A stretch of 64,000 nucleotides of DNA from Morella rubra. Its lineage: Eukaryota; Streptophyta; Magnoliopsida; Fagales; Myricaceae. The notes below the pieces were generated by a model, which saw nothing but the letters and a program-made list of their open reading frames with translations, searched no databases and was not told the DNA's origin. Position 1 is the stretch's first letter. The number at the start of each line of letters is the position of its first letter. The translations under genes were made by a program, and so were the position numbers. This document shows positions 1-11,300 of the stretch, one piece after another. The stretch covers positions 21,622,111 to 21,686,110 of the forward strand of contig CM025854.1 of NCBI GenBank assembly GCA_003952965.2, in the 5' to 3' direction.

Positions 1-309
1 TACAGGACTTCTGGGTTTACTTGGACCAAGTAGAAGAGGAACTACAGGATGGGGTTTTTTTCAGTTCATTTGGAAAGAACTAATTTTGGCGAAGTGCCCA
101 AGCCTCACTAGAACTTGTAAATTTTTGGAGAAGATAAACTATACATTTTAACCTACTGAATAACTTGTGCTCAGAATCTCAGATACGAAGTGGATGGTGA
201 TTAAGGTTGCCTGTTCTGTTTACGCACACACGCACACAGAGAACATCTACTGTAACTCCATTGTCTGGTTCTCTTAACTCTGAATGTCCCCTGTGACCAT
301 CATTATCTG

Positions 310-344
<35 letters not shown>

Positions 345-1099
345 GTCCTTAGCAACATATTTTTCCATTTTCCATTTTTTTTTTTCGCTTCAAACTTGAG
401 TATGTGGTGGATTCAAACTTCAAACTTCAATGACAAATACAATTATTTTTTCTGAAGGTGGGTCAGTTTGACTGAATTGATATATACAGAGAGAGTGGGG
501 GGCCAATGCACGACTATTCTATATAATTAGTTGCAATCTTTTACCCTTTCACTAGGAATAGGATAAGGCCTGTTTTCGGCCATCTCCAGTGTCTGTATTT
601 TGGTGTTCCCACCTGCTCCCACCAACTAGATAACGCTTTTGCGCCCTCTCTTTCTTTCTTTCTCATGTGTTGTCTGTCAGTGTGGACTGCAAGCGCACAT
701 CGCTCCCTTGCTTCCCCGGCACTTCTCTCACATTCTGCCGGTAAGCTTTCTACTTACCGACGTTCTCATCATCACTTCCGCATCTTCTTGTACTTCTTCA
801 TCTCCGGCCGGCCCTGCACTTTCTTCCATCCTGCCATACCGTTGATCACTCAAGTCCCATTTCTCCATCTCCAGTTTCACCATCCGTCTATGTCAGTGTT
901 TTACCACGAGAGCTTTCAGACGTTTGTCTTTTAAATCCCACATATTCCGTTTTTGTTCATTTCAATCTTCGCACTTCCGATAACAAATTTGTGTCATGCC
1001 TTTGGCACTCACCGACTGGGTTCTCATGAATTTACACAATTCCTCGCATTCAGACACCAGCGTCGTATCCTTTTTGATCTAGAACCATAGTCGTCCTCT
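1..1099. other. Upstream region of the U-box gene
   Basis: No gene is visible here. A CT dinucleotide run at about 311-342 and several pyrimidine-rich stretches up to about 1000 fit a promoter/5' leader for the U-box gene starting at 1100, but no TATA box or transcription start can be fixed. Confidence 0.5.
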
Positions 1100-2296
1100 A
1101 TGAACGAAGCTGACATGGCCATTCCTCACTTGTTCAGATGCCCAATTAGTCTAGACTTGTTCAAAGATCCAGTCACTTTATGTACGGGCCAAACGTACGA
1201 CAGATCAAGCATAGAGAAATGGCTGGCTGCTGGTAATCTCACGTGTCCTGTCACAATGCAGAAGCTCCATGATCCATCCATTGTTCCTAATCACACCCTT
1301 CGCCATTTGATTGATCGGTGGCTTCAAATGGGTAACCAGTTTGATCCCGAATACTTGGAGACAGTTGATTCTTTAGCTGCACTCAAACTCAGTCTCGAAT
1401 CTCAGGAGGGCACCTTGGAAGACAAACTCCAAACACTACAAAAGCTGATTCGAGAATTATCCGAAGAATCGCCATCCAGAAATTCTTGTTTGCTCCAATT
1501 AGGCTTCTTACCTGTACTTTTGGAACTAGTCTTTGGAAAAGTAAAAGCCAAACTCTCCCAAGAGTATGCAAATTTTGTCGACCTAGCACTTTCTTGTGCT
1601 CTAAGATTGCTGCCTCTCGGTGAATTGGAGTCTTTGAATATGCTAAAAGAAGAGTCTAAATTGGTATCACTTCTAGATATACTTGAGCACGGCACTGTGG
1701 CGGTCAAGACAAGCTTGTGTCATCTAATAGAGGCAATCTCATCATCTTTGGAGACAAGTGAGCTCTGCAAAATGCTTGGAAGAACCCGCGAACTCTTGTA
1801 CCAATTGGTTCTTCTTGTTGGCCATAGGTCTGAGGCTTCTGAGGCTGGAATTAAAGCCTTATCAGCATTATCTTCCTTGCCGGCTAATCGAGAGAACTTG
1901 GTTAGAGAAGGCGCCATAGATGGACTCATAACATACATTTTGTCTGCTGAAAGACGTGAAAAGAACTTGGCACCAATGGCAATGGCAACACTAGAGAAGC
2001 TTGTAGGACTTGAGGGTGCAAAAGAAGCATTGATCAACAACCCAACTGGTATTAAGGCTGTTGTTAGGATGGTTTTCAGGGTGTCAGATCATGAAGGCAG
2101 TGAGAGTGCCGTTAGCTTGCTTATGATCATATGTCATGATTCCTTGCGAGCACGGGAAGAAGCAATTGGAGCCGGAGTTTTGACTCAGCTGCTATTGCTC
2201 CTACAGAGCCAGTGTAGTGGTAGGACCAAAACAAAGGCAAGAATGCTGCTGAAGCTGCTTAGATCCAAGTGGGCTGAGGACTCACAGCGGGTCTAG
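1100..2296 (+). CDS. U-box E3 ubiquitin ligase with ARM repeats (PUB25/26/27-like)
   Basis: This intronless gene encodes 398 residues. An N-terminal U-box (about residues 9-83) shows the family hallmarks: FRCPISLDLFKDPV, the TGQTYDR loop, CPVT and the VPNHTLRHLI helix. The U-box recruits an E2 enzyme, so the protein should be a cytosolic or nuclear E3 ubiquitin ligase. The remaining 300 residues are leucine-rich helical armadillo-type repeats, which in this family bind the substrate or a receptor kinase. Length and lack of introns match the short U-box/ARM class (PUB20-29), many of which are stress or immunity regulators. ATG 1100 is chosen because the U-box begins only about 10 residues later; a second Met at residue 6 is possible. 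The exact PUB number and the target cannot be read from the sequence. Confidence 0.93.
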   Translation: MNEADMAIPHLFRCPISLDLFKDPVTLCTGQTYDRSSIEKWLAAGNLTCPVTMQKLHDPSIVPNHTLRHLIDRWLQMGNQFDPEYLETVDSLAALKLSLESQEGTLEDKLQTLQKLIRELSEESPSRNSCLLQLGFLPVLLELVFGKVKAKLSQEYANFVDLALSCALRLLPLGELESLNMLKEESKLVSLLDILEHGTVAVKTSLCHLIEAISSSLETSELCKMLGRTRELLYQLVLLVGHRSEASEAGIKALSALSSLPANRENLVREGAIDGLITYILSAERREKNLAPMAMATLEKLVGLEGAKEALINNPTGIKAVVRMVFRVSDHEGSESAVSLLMIICHDSLRAREEAIGAGVLTQLLLLLQSQCSGRTKTKARMLLKLLRSKWAEDSQRV

Positions 2297-4954
2297 ATTC
2301 CACAAACTATGGGACATTTTGGTTTGGACGCCCTATGTGGGGTCTTGTTTTTCTGTGTCGTGTCTTGTATAGTACATCAATTATAATGTCATCTCATCAG
2401 AAATTGAAAATTCAAACTGTAAAAGCATCCACTTGAGTTGGATTCATAGGATTCAATATACCACACAAGTCGAGGAGATTTCTTTACTTGCACTTGTGAC
2501 ATAGAAAAGTAACAAGTTAGATCTGTACTTGGAAAAAGAAAAAGGAGGATTTTTGTTCGTTTTGAGCTGGCAGATGGGGATGTTATTAAAGTTTTCAAAA
2601 GACATCTAAGTAGCCCAAAATTAAAGACCTTAATGGATGTGTTGTCGGCTGTTTCAAACCCCTGTCACACTTGTACAGACTTTATGCAAATTTATACAGT
2701 TGGGTGAGATCAAAACCAATTCGTCGCGGATTTATATTCCATTGAAGCAACTGTCATCCCTTTTTTACGCTCCTTGGATGGCCTCGGAATCCTTCTTTTC
2801 AGAGATTGCTTGGAGTTCAAACAGGCTGCAGCTGCATCATTAATTATCAGCTAATAAGAGGCAGCTTATCATCTAATCATCTCTTAATTATCCCGCTCCC
2901 CACAACCATTTATGGATTCAGCTGTCATCATCTATGCCTTCCTAATTAGAATGCATTCGGTGCAGTTAACAGTAAGCAGGATAACTATAAGGACCAATCT
3001 ACTCATTCCCATCTACCTCCAAATTGAATGAATGAAAACTAAATAACAGTGCTGCTCATCCTGTTGCAGGCAGACAGTCAAGAAAGCAAGGCACATGCCC
3101 CCGACCCACCCAAATTGTTGGAAAGAAGTTTCTTCTTGCCTATTATGGAGGGCATATTTCTGAACAGAACCATATTGGCAACAGCATCTTTGTCCAATAG
3201 CTACAGTAGCTGATGGGACGCTGGGTCTCACGGATATTCGCATTGTCTTCTGATGTTTTGAAAGACACAGTCACCCAACTACGCCCACAGAGAGAGAGAG
3301 AGAGAGAGAGAGATGTTGGTTTGCCTTTTTCCAATTGACATCACAAAGCCATTAAAGGTTGATTCCTACGCACATCGTTTCATATGAATTAAGTCGGAAC
3401 AGAATGCAGGCATATCAAAGTAGCTGAAGAAAGTAGTTCTGCATTTGGGAGGACCCACAAAGAGCCATACAAGTCAAGGACCAATTGTAGGTGTTGTACC
3501 TTTAAGAATAAAGGCAATAGGCCGGCACTCGAGTAGAGAATGGTCCACATTTTCGGCACGGTGGCACCCTCTTTTTCCCCCGAAGGAAGAAGGGGAAAAG
3601 TGAATGAAATTTCCACCACCGCAATAATACGTTACATACCCGAATGGCCGTCGTACCTTTTCGTTAAGGTCAAAAGTCAAGGTGCCTCTGTTTTCAGTCT
3701 ATTCTAACAGCAGTATTGGTTGATAAATGGTCTTGAAGAATCGGTTGAGCTAGTGGACCAATACAGTACACAAAGTTCTTCCATGTTATAATTTAGGAAA
3801 GAGACCAGATTGACGCAATTTTGGCATGCGGACCAAATGAAATTGCTAAATTAACGTAAGAATAGAAGAAAGATGAAAATTGCGAGAACATATCAAGCTT
3901 GATAATTTTTCTTCCCGTGGCATATTTAAGCTACTAAAAATGTTTGAGTTCCACGATGTCACACTGGGAGCGCTTTTAGAACAAACCTACTTGGTGTAAT
4001 ATTAAATGTCATAAAAAAATTTAAATAACACTCTCTTAACGTCCATTGATTTTCAAAAGAATAACAATTCAGCGGTCCAACAAGTAGTATCAGAGCTAAG
4101 AGATTATGGATTCGAGTTGCGGGAATGTTGTGAGGGAGGAATTTTTGTTACAAAGACTAGATTGATATATTGATTGGTAAACCCACTCTTGGACTAGCGA
4201 CGGATCATCCGATGATAGATCTGCACAGAAATAAAAGTAAAGAAGGGCCATTGGTTTTCAAGTGAAGCTGCACAAACCAAATTTAATTTTTTTTTTTTTG
4301 CCATCAAGAAAAAAAAAATTTTGTTGCCAGATTATTTGGACCATCATAATTGATATTGACAACTGGGGAACCAACCCATCCCCACCCACTAAAGAAGAGG
4401 GAAAAAGAACAAACGAAATAAAAAGCAGAAAAAAGGGGGGGGGGAAAGGCGGAGCCACAAGGGAGGAAAGATGGAAGATTATCAATCACAGATCCGGGTC
4501 AGCAACCTCGTAGCTAAATATTTTTTTTTCCCTTTATTATTTTCTTTCGGAAGGGAGAGTCTTTCAATTTCCGTAAAACGTGTCAATAATAACAGATGCA
4601 GGTAGACACATACGAGACAAAAGGAGGAGAGAAGTGCAACTGAAGAAACATATGAACTTCTTTGGTCGCCCACGTAAAAGCGACCACATACCACCCTTTG
4701 CCCACAACCTCCCAAACCAAGAAAGTGCGAGTACAGAACAAAAGGACGAGAACAAAACATATATTTCAGCAAGATGCACCATGCATCATTCCCCTACACC
4801 ATTTTCCCAGTGTAATGATTTGTTGAAGTAATACAACAGAGCGTAATTGAAGTAGAAATGATCGTTTGCCGATAAACGAGACCAACAAACCCAAACGTGG
4901 CCCTCGGAGTATGTTTTGGTTGCAAATAAGGTGTGTAAGATATAATACAGATCA
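2297..4954. other. Intergenic region, U-box gene to TPR gene
   Basis: This region holds the 3' ends of two convergent genes. Besides a GA repeat at about 3288-3313 and homopurine/homopyrimidine runs near 4290-4450, I see no coding signal; the short ORFs here lack codon bias and family resemblance. Confidence 0.5.
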
Positions 4955-7512
4955 CTAGGATAGAGTGATGAAGTGTTGCAAAGAAGTGATTAAACTTGGC
5001 GGCCAATGCCTTGTTTCTTTTACGTAAGAAAGGTCTGTATAGTGAGGATCAAGTAGAGTTGCAATAGTGAATTGGTTTTCAGCTAGCAGTGCAGCGTGCT
5101 TGTCCACGTATAAGGCTGCTGCTAGAGCTGCATGAACTTCTGCAGAATACCCCAATAAACAATAGAACAATGCCAGAATGTTAAACTAAAAGCCGTTTGT
5201 CCTATCACATATCTTGGGAATATATGCCTTGAAGAAATACCTGGATATCCCTTGAGAGATATGGACACATCCTCCATCTCTGCAATTGCCTCTTCTCTGT
5301 CACCAACCTCATACAAGGCCAATGCTCTCCCCACTCTTGCATAGTCTGAAAACGCAAAGTCTTTGTATTTTTCAACTATCTGAAATGAAAAACAGAAACT
5401 GACTTCAGTTGGAAAATGTCTTGCACCTCTCCTGTATAATTGTCAGGTTTGAGTAGGATAATTTTCCCTTAGAACATGAAATTCAAATTGTCAGGCTGGT
5501 CATAAACTACGTACTAGAGCTCATTATTCTGATTCATGGAAGAAAGACAAGCACATATCAACCACACCAATGGACCATGAATCACAACAGATAGTGGAAC
5601 CACTAGAATCTCATAATGATCGTATATTATACATACAATCCTGTATGCACGGGACGTAAGGTTAGCATATAAATTCGACATATTTAAAATTGTCCAAATA
5701 TTTTCAAGAGAATGGACTGAAAAATAGCAAAGTTTATTTGTTTTCAACATGTAATACCAAGAGTAAGAATCCTCTGTTATATCGAATATTTTGCTCTCTT
5801 CCAGAAAGAAAGCATTTCCAGAGATTCAGTACAGGGCAAACACACACGTGTACAAACACCCCCCCCCCCCCCCTCTAGAAGATCCAAGAGAACCATCTCA
5901 TCCAACTTCCCCACACATAACAAAAGCAGGAAGAAGTCAGAGTGAGAGAGAAGAATGAGCAAACAGATCAAAGAGAGAAGAAACCGATTCCAGTAATGGA
6001 CAGTAAATTTGAGTGACCAAAACATACGCCCAGGTTATCTCACGTGGCCAGATTCAACGAGATCGACATCATAGCTCAACAAAACTAACAATCTCAAAAC
6101 AGAATGTCTCAGCAAACAGGCTTCTGATGAGAAGATCACTTGGTCTCAAGGTTTAAATGGGTTAACAACCATCATTTCAACTAAACATATGGCTTAATTA
6201 TTCCATTGGTCCATGTGGTATTTCAAAGTCCCAAACTGGTCCTCAGGTAACGTCAAAGTCTTACATGAGTAACGGGAACATGCCATAACCAATATCAGAC
6301 CTCCACATATCCATTCCAAGTGGTCGTAAATTAATGAGTGACCCGGCATACGCCGCCACGTTGAGGTCCTAGCTAGATCAGATACGCCATGCAGAAGTGG
6401 CACTCATTAATTTTTTACCACCGTGATGGACACGTAAAGGTCTGGTATGGGTTATGACGTGTTCTAGATACAAGCGCCAATTGACGTGTTAGCATACTAA
6501 TACTCCACAGGCACTCCTAGAACAAAAATATCCTGAGATCAATTTGAGATTTCAAAATATCACAACGACCAATGGAGTAATTATGCCGAAATATATTTGA
6601 AAAGTTTTCCATCAGTCATCATTGGTACCAATACTCCCAAAACAGAACAATGACCGAACAAAAACAATGTGGAGTACATCCATGATAAGATGAAACTTAT
6701 GCCCGAATCAAATGCACTTCCATCCACAAAACAAATTCACACAACTTGGACTATAATAGGACAAAAAAAATTACCAAAAAGAGGCTTTTGAATAGATAAA
6801 ACCCAAGAACTGTTTCTTCATTTTAAATAACACCTACGATGTCAATTCGACTCGAGTTTTTGCCCAAGCATCCAAAATGTCCCGTTGAAGCCATATGGAA
6901 GTTCTAAGGAGACATTCTCAGGGAGGAACAAGAATTGGAACTACAGAAATCATAGAGTTCTGTTTGATTGCTAAGAAAAATCTTCAATACGAGTAAATTA
7001 AAAATAAGAGATTCCACAGACTCTCTTCTTTGTCTTTTGGGTTATTTTAACCTCCAAATTCCTAACTGTCTTTCAATACTTTACTGAGCAGCAAAACAGA
7101 GCCCCAGAAAACAAACCAGTGACGGTACCTGAGTGAAATATTCAAGAGCTTGATTAAAGTCACCCTTAGCCTGCAACTCCCTCCCTTTGTCCAACAACTC
7201 CACGGCTTCCGACACCCTCTGAGAAATTGCGGCACTTGCTTCTCTCTCGCCGGAACTCACCGGGTCAAAGCTGGCTACAGAATAAAAGGAACTTGGTTGA
7301 ATTGTGTTTGTATTAACACCGCTACTGCTGAGAGGAAAAAGGAGGAGAGTTGGCAGAGGCACAGAAAAGAGGAACAAGCGCCTACTGGGTAATGGGGTTT
7401 TGGAGACTGGCTTTAGGGGTTTAGCGTTTGAGTTAAGGGTACCAGACTTTCGAGGAGAAGGAGAAGACGGAGAAAAAAGAAGATGGGAAATGGGCGCTTT
7501 AGAAGCACCCAT
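4955..7512 (-). CDS. Chloroplast tetratricopeptide-repeat (TPR) protein
   Basis: Three exons on the minus strand: 7512-7129, 5379-5241 and 5139-4955, with GT-AG introns of about 1.75 kb and 101 bp. The exons add up to 708 nt, an uninterrupted 235-residue frame. The N-terminus (about residues 1-60) is rich in Ser, Pro and Lys and poor in acidic residues, followed by a hydrophobic stretch (FLFSVPLPTLLLFPL), as in plastid proteins that reach thylakoids. After it come helices typical of TPR motifs, for example LLDKGRELQAKGDFNQALEYF and RALALYEVGDREEAIAEME. The C-terminal exon (DPHYTDLSYVKETRHWPPSL) resembles a conserved plant TPR family annotated in Arabidopsis only as a TPR-like superfamily protein. 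A role in thylakoid protein assembly is possible but not shown. Intron 1 carries a MITE (6194-6583). Confidence 0.85.
6194..6583. mobile_element. MITE with about 60-bp terminal inverted repeats
   Basis: The left end (TTAATTATTCCATTGGTC...) is the imperfect reverse complement of the right end (...GACCAATGGAGTAATTA). The matching arms extend about 60 bp and the element has no coding capacity. A relative with the same arms lies at 61728-62198. It sits inside intron 1 of the TPR gene. The superfamily is not certain; terminal TTA/TAA would fit a PIF/Harbinger-type target. Confidence 0.65.
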
Positions 7513-8321
7513 GTTTGTTTGGTGGCAAAACTAAGGTCTCCTTGCTTTATGATTGTGATTATTTAATTTTCTATCTTTTCTTCTTCTTTTTTCAGGCAAA
7601 GGCCAAGTGGCGACTATTCTTTTCTTTTCCGTTTTTAAGTAATTCGGACGAATTTGGTTTTGTGACTTGTGAGCATTACTTGAAGCAATATAAAGAGTTA
7701 GATTAGCCCATATAAGAAAACAGAGTAATTAAGAATAAGAATTAATGCACGAAAAAAAAAAGAATGAAATTAGTAAGAGCCTGCACGCCTGCGTGCTCGG
7801 ATGCTCCAATGGCCTTCTGCTATGCTATATTTGCGCAATAAGTGGGCCTCCAAAGTGCCAAAACTGGAGATAGTGAACCCGAATAGAGCTCCCTCCATAA
7901 ATTGTGCAATACTAACTTTCTAACTTGCAGAACCCCTAATGGTGCATATGCTATTGAGTTGGCCAACATCCCGTATAGATGAGGCAAGTCATCATCCTAG
8001 CTTAGAAAAAAACAGGTAAATAATAATCACTCTCCTTGATAATGTTTTGATGTCTGAGACCAGTATCATCAGCAGAAATCAACCTTTTGTACAAATCGAA
8101 TAGAACCAAATTCATTTATCATATCAGTGCTTTCCATAGCCAATGAATTACAATATCGCACGTCAATATACCTCAAGGCAGAAATCACATCTCTATTCTA
8201 AATTTGAATTGCAACTAAGGTGGAACATAGTCATAACAGAAACAATTTGTTCAAGGACTTGGAAAAGAAGTGAGATAGGTTAGAGATCCAGAACATGCAG
8301 AAATGAGAGAGACAATCAGCA
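7513..8321. other. Intergenic region, TPR gene 5' side to RABC2a 3' side
   Basis: The TPR gene's promoter and the RABC2a 3' UTR should lie here. Nothing else recognisable was seen. Confidence 0.4.
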
Positions 8322-11300
8322 TCAGCAACAACTGCTGGTGGATGCATCCGTCTGTGGCGGCCTCTCTTTAAAGATATTCGTTTTCATCCCTTTAGAGCCC
8401 TCGGCTAGGAGGCTCGGTGTATCCAATATCTGCATATAATCATTCATGCTGCTATTAGTTGTGTAAACAGAGATAATTCGTAAAACTACATAATCTTTTC
8501 CTAATTGAACAATTTTTAATCATTTGGCCACTTTTATAGGATAATATGCATGGAAAATTTCTCTTATTTCTTTCTTTTTTTCCTTTCTTTCTCAAACAAG
8601 AAAGTTTGTCTCCCAAACCTAGGTCCTATACATACTTGCTCATAAATATCACACGACCAATCATAAAACAAGAGAAAACAAGTTATATCTCCCTCCATAC
8701 CTTTAAAACAAGCTCTTCAAAGCACTGCTGTACATTCACTCGAGTTTTAGCACTGCATTCAATGAATAGACATCCATAATCCCTAGCAAAGTTTATTCCT
8801 TCTTTCTTTGTTACAGCCCTGTTGCTTTCCTGTAAAATGGGAAAAAAATGAGCCACATATACATGCCCAAAATGTCACGTAAACGTGATTTCTCTCTTTC
8901 TGGTTTTATTTGCATATCTACTTTTGGCTGGTGAAGAACAAGTGAAATAGTACGAGTCAATGTCAAATCGGATAGACAGATAATGGACAAAAAGGTGCAA
9001 GACAAGCTCATATCCGAGAGATATGCATGCCAGGCTATTTGGCACATGAATAGTTCTAGAATAATATCATATATATAGGAATACCCCTCGGTACATACCC
9101 AATGCTTCTCATATGTAACATAATTGTGAAAAATAATTTTGAAAATTCATAAAGCTTGTTAGATATTCTTGATTAAGATAAGAACTTTTCTATGAAATAA
9201 TTGTATCCAACAGCATAAGAAGGATTTTAAGGAATATGTGTTTTCCAATGGATTAAATAAAAATGCTTTATGATTAACTGATACACCACAAATCTACTGA
9301 TTCTTTTTCAAACGAAAAAAACCGAAAGACATAAGTGTGTTGGTTAAGTCTATCCTATAAGATAACCAACTTTTTTCAGGAATCATACTATATCAATCTT
9401 GAATCCCATATCTGTATCCACACTTCCTAGCGATGCCAGGGAAAGTCCAAGCCCTTAATGTTCTAGAGAAGTGCCCATAACAGGGCACCTTTGTGATATA
9501 GCATTAAATAAAGCATTAAGCAATCTCCCAATTGAATCAGAAATAAATACTATTAAAGTTACAATCCCTGAACCTGCCTCACACTGATTGCATTTCTCCT
9601 CCCTAGAGGCCTAGGATTCACCTGCTGTCAGTGTATGCGATTTTACATTTCTCTATTGTCCTCCATATTTTAATAACTAGTAAAAAGATGCATATTGGAC
9701 CCCTCTGCAAGAATACCTTATCGAGCTTGTTTCCAACAAGCATCTTGATGCAGTCTTGATTTGTCGAGTAGAGGTCTATTTCCTTGGCCCACACCTGAGA
9801 GAGGTTTGTGAATGTGTCTCGCCTTGTTACATCATAAACTGTTGCACTTACAAAACCAGATCATCAATTTAGAAAACAGCTGTTATATAAGAACGTTTGG
9901 GGAAAAATACTTCTATAATAGAAAGAATATGGAAATAACATTAAATTAGCCAACTAGACACCATATGGCTTTAAACTTGATGACCTTGCACTTTAACAAC
10001 TTCTTTCAACCAATTTTTTGACAACTAAAACATTTTTCTCCCTTCCGAAAGTATACTATTTTCTTCCTGCTGGTCATGAGATGGCTAGTTTAACAAGACA
10101 GCACATGTTCCCCTACAGTGTGTTCCATAGTTTGCAACAAGAGAAAAAGGGCGGGTGGGGGAGGGGAAATCAGTTTCATAAAGGTGAAAAGGCAATCCAC
10201 AAATATATAGAGGATATGTTGTGCCCTCTATGATCAGATCCCAATTAGGGAGATACAAATCCCATTAACAAGGTTACTTGCCTCATATTTTATAAGGTAA
10301 GTTCAATTACAACTAGCATGACTTCAATTTTTCCTCACCTCAATTCATATTCATTTCTGCTCAATTTCCCTATGAGGCTATCTGTTGAAATGGGAGTACA
10401 GAACTAACGATATCCATAGTTCCTGAAATGATCAGCAACTGATTTGTGATTCTAACTTCATTGTCAATCTGAATAGATCTGAAAATCCTTGCATCAGCTT
10501 AATGGTAACCTAGATTGCATGGAGCACACCTATAATCTCATTTTCCCAGAAAAGTATATGTAAACCCCTCAATTCGTAGATCATAGACATATCTGAGCAC
10601 CACCTATAAAAAAATCCATCTTGAAACCCCACACCTAGTTAATGGTCATATTTTGTGAGAAATCATAGGCCTATAGATAATCCAACCCAACTCCTTGGAG
10701 TCTTTCTATCCAATTAAACGAGGGAAGTAAACAAATTCATAGCCATTGCCTTGAATTGTTGGTCCCTAGAGGTCTCAACTTCTTCCCATTCCATGGCAGC
10801 AAACAACAAGGACACATCAAAGGTTAAGGGAACTTCTATCATAATTTTAAATTACTGTAAACAATTATTGACATTTTAGTCTTAACTTTCTGCCCTATAA
10901 GTTCTGGGGAAGTTATTGCACTCTAATTTAAAGCTTTAAAAGCAATATCCTGTTGATAAATTTGTGATGAAGTATTAACCGGAAAGTTTTCCATATGAAG
11001 ACAACACAAAACATTTGTTGGCGAGAATAGCAAATAGAAGATACGGGGAAGATAAGAGTTACCCATAATGATCCCTTGTGCACCCCTGTAGTAGGAACTC
11101 GTCAACGTTCTGAATCTCTCCTGACCAGCTGGGTAGTAAAACAATTTACATCGGTTACATTAATCTTGGCTTAAAAAAAAAAAAAAAAACATCGGTTACA
11201 TTAGGCCAAAGCCATTATTCCACATTAAGAGAAAGTGATGAACCAAATTCTATCCTGAAGGTCTAGAACGAAGGAAAACAAAATTTGAAGATCGTATCCT

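Noticed and set aside
4080-4110. AGTATCAGAGCTAAGAG resembles the initiator-tRNA-Met primer binding site of LTR elements
   Set aside because: No long terminal repeats, polypurine tract or element ends could be found around it, so a fossil element cannot be supported.
4258-4513. Overlapping 61-83 codon frames on both strands near 4.3 kb
   Set aside because: Generated by poly-A/T and poly-G runs; no homology to any known family was recognised.
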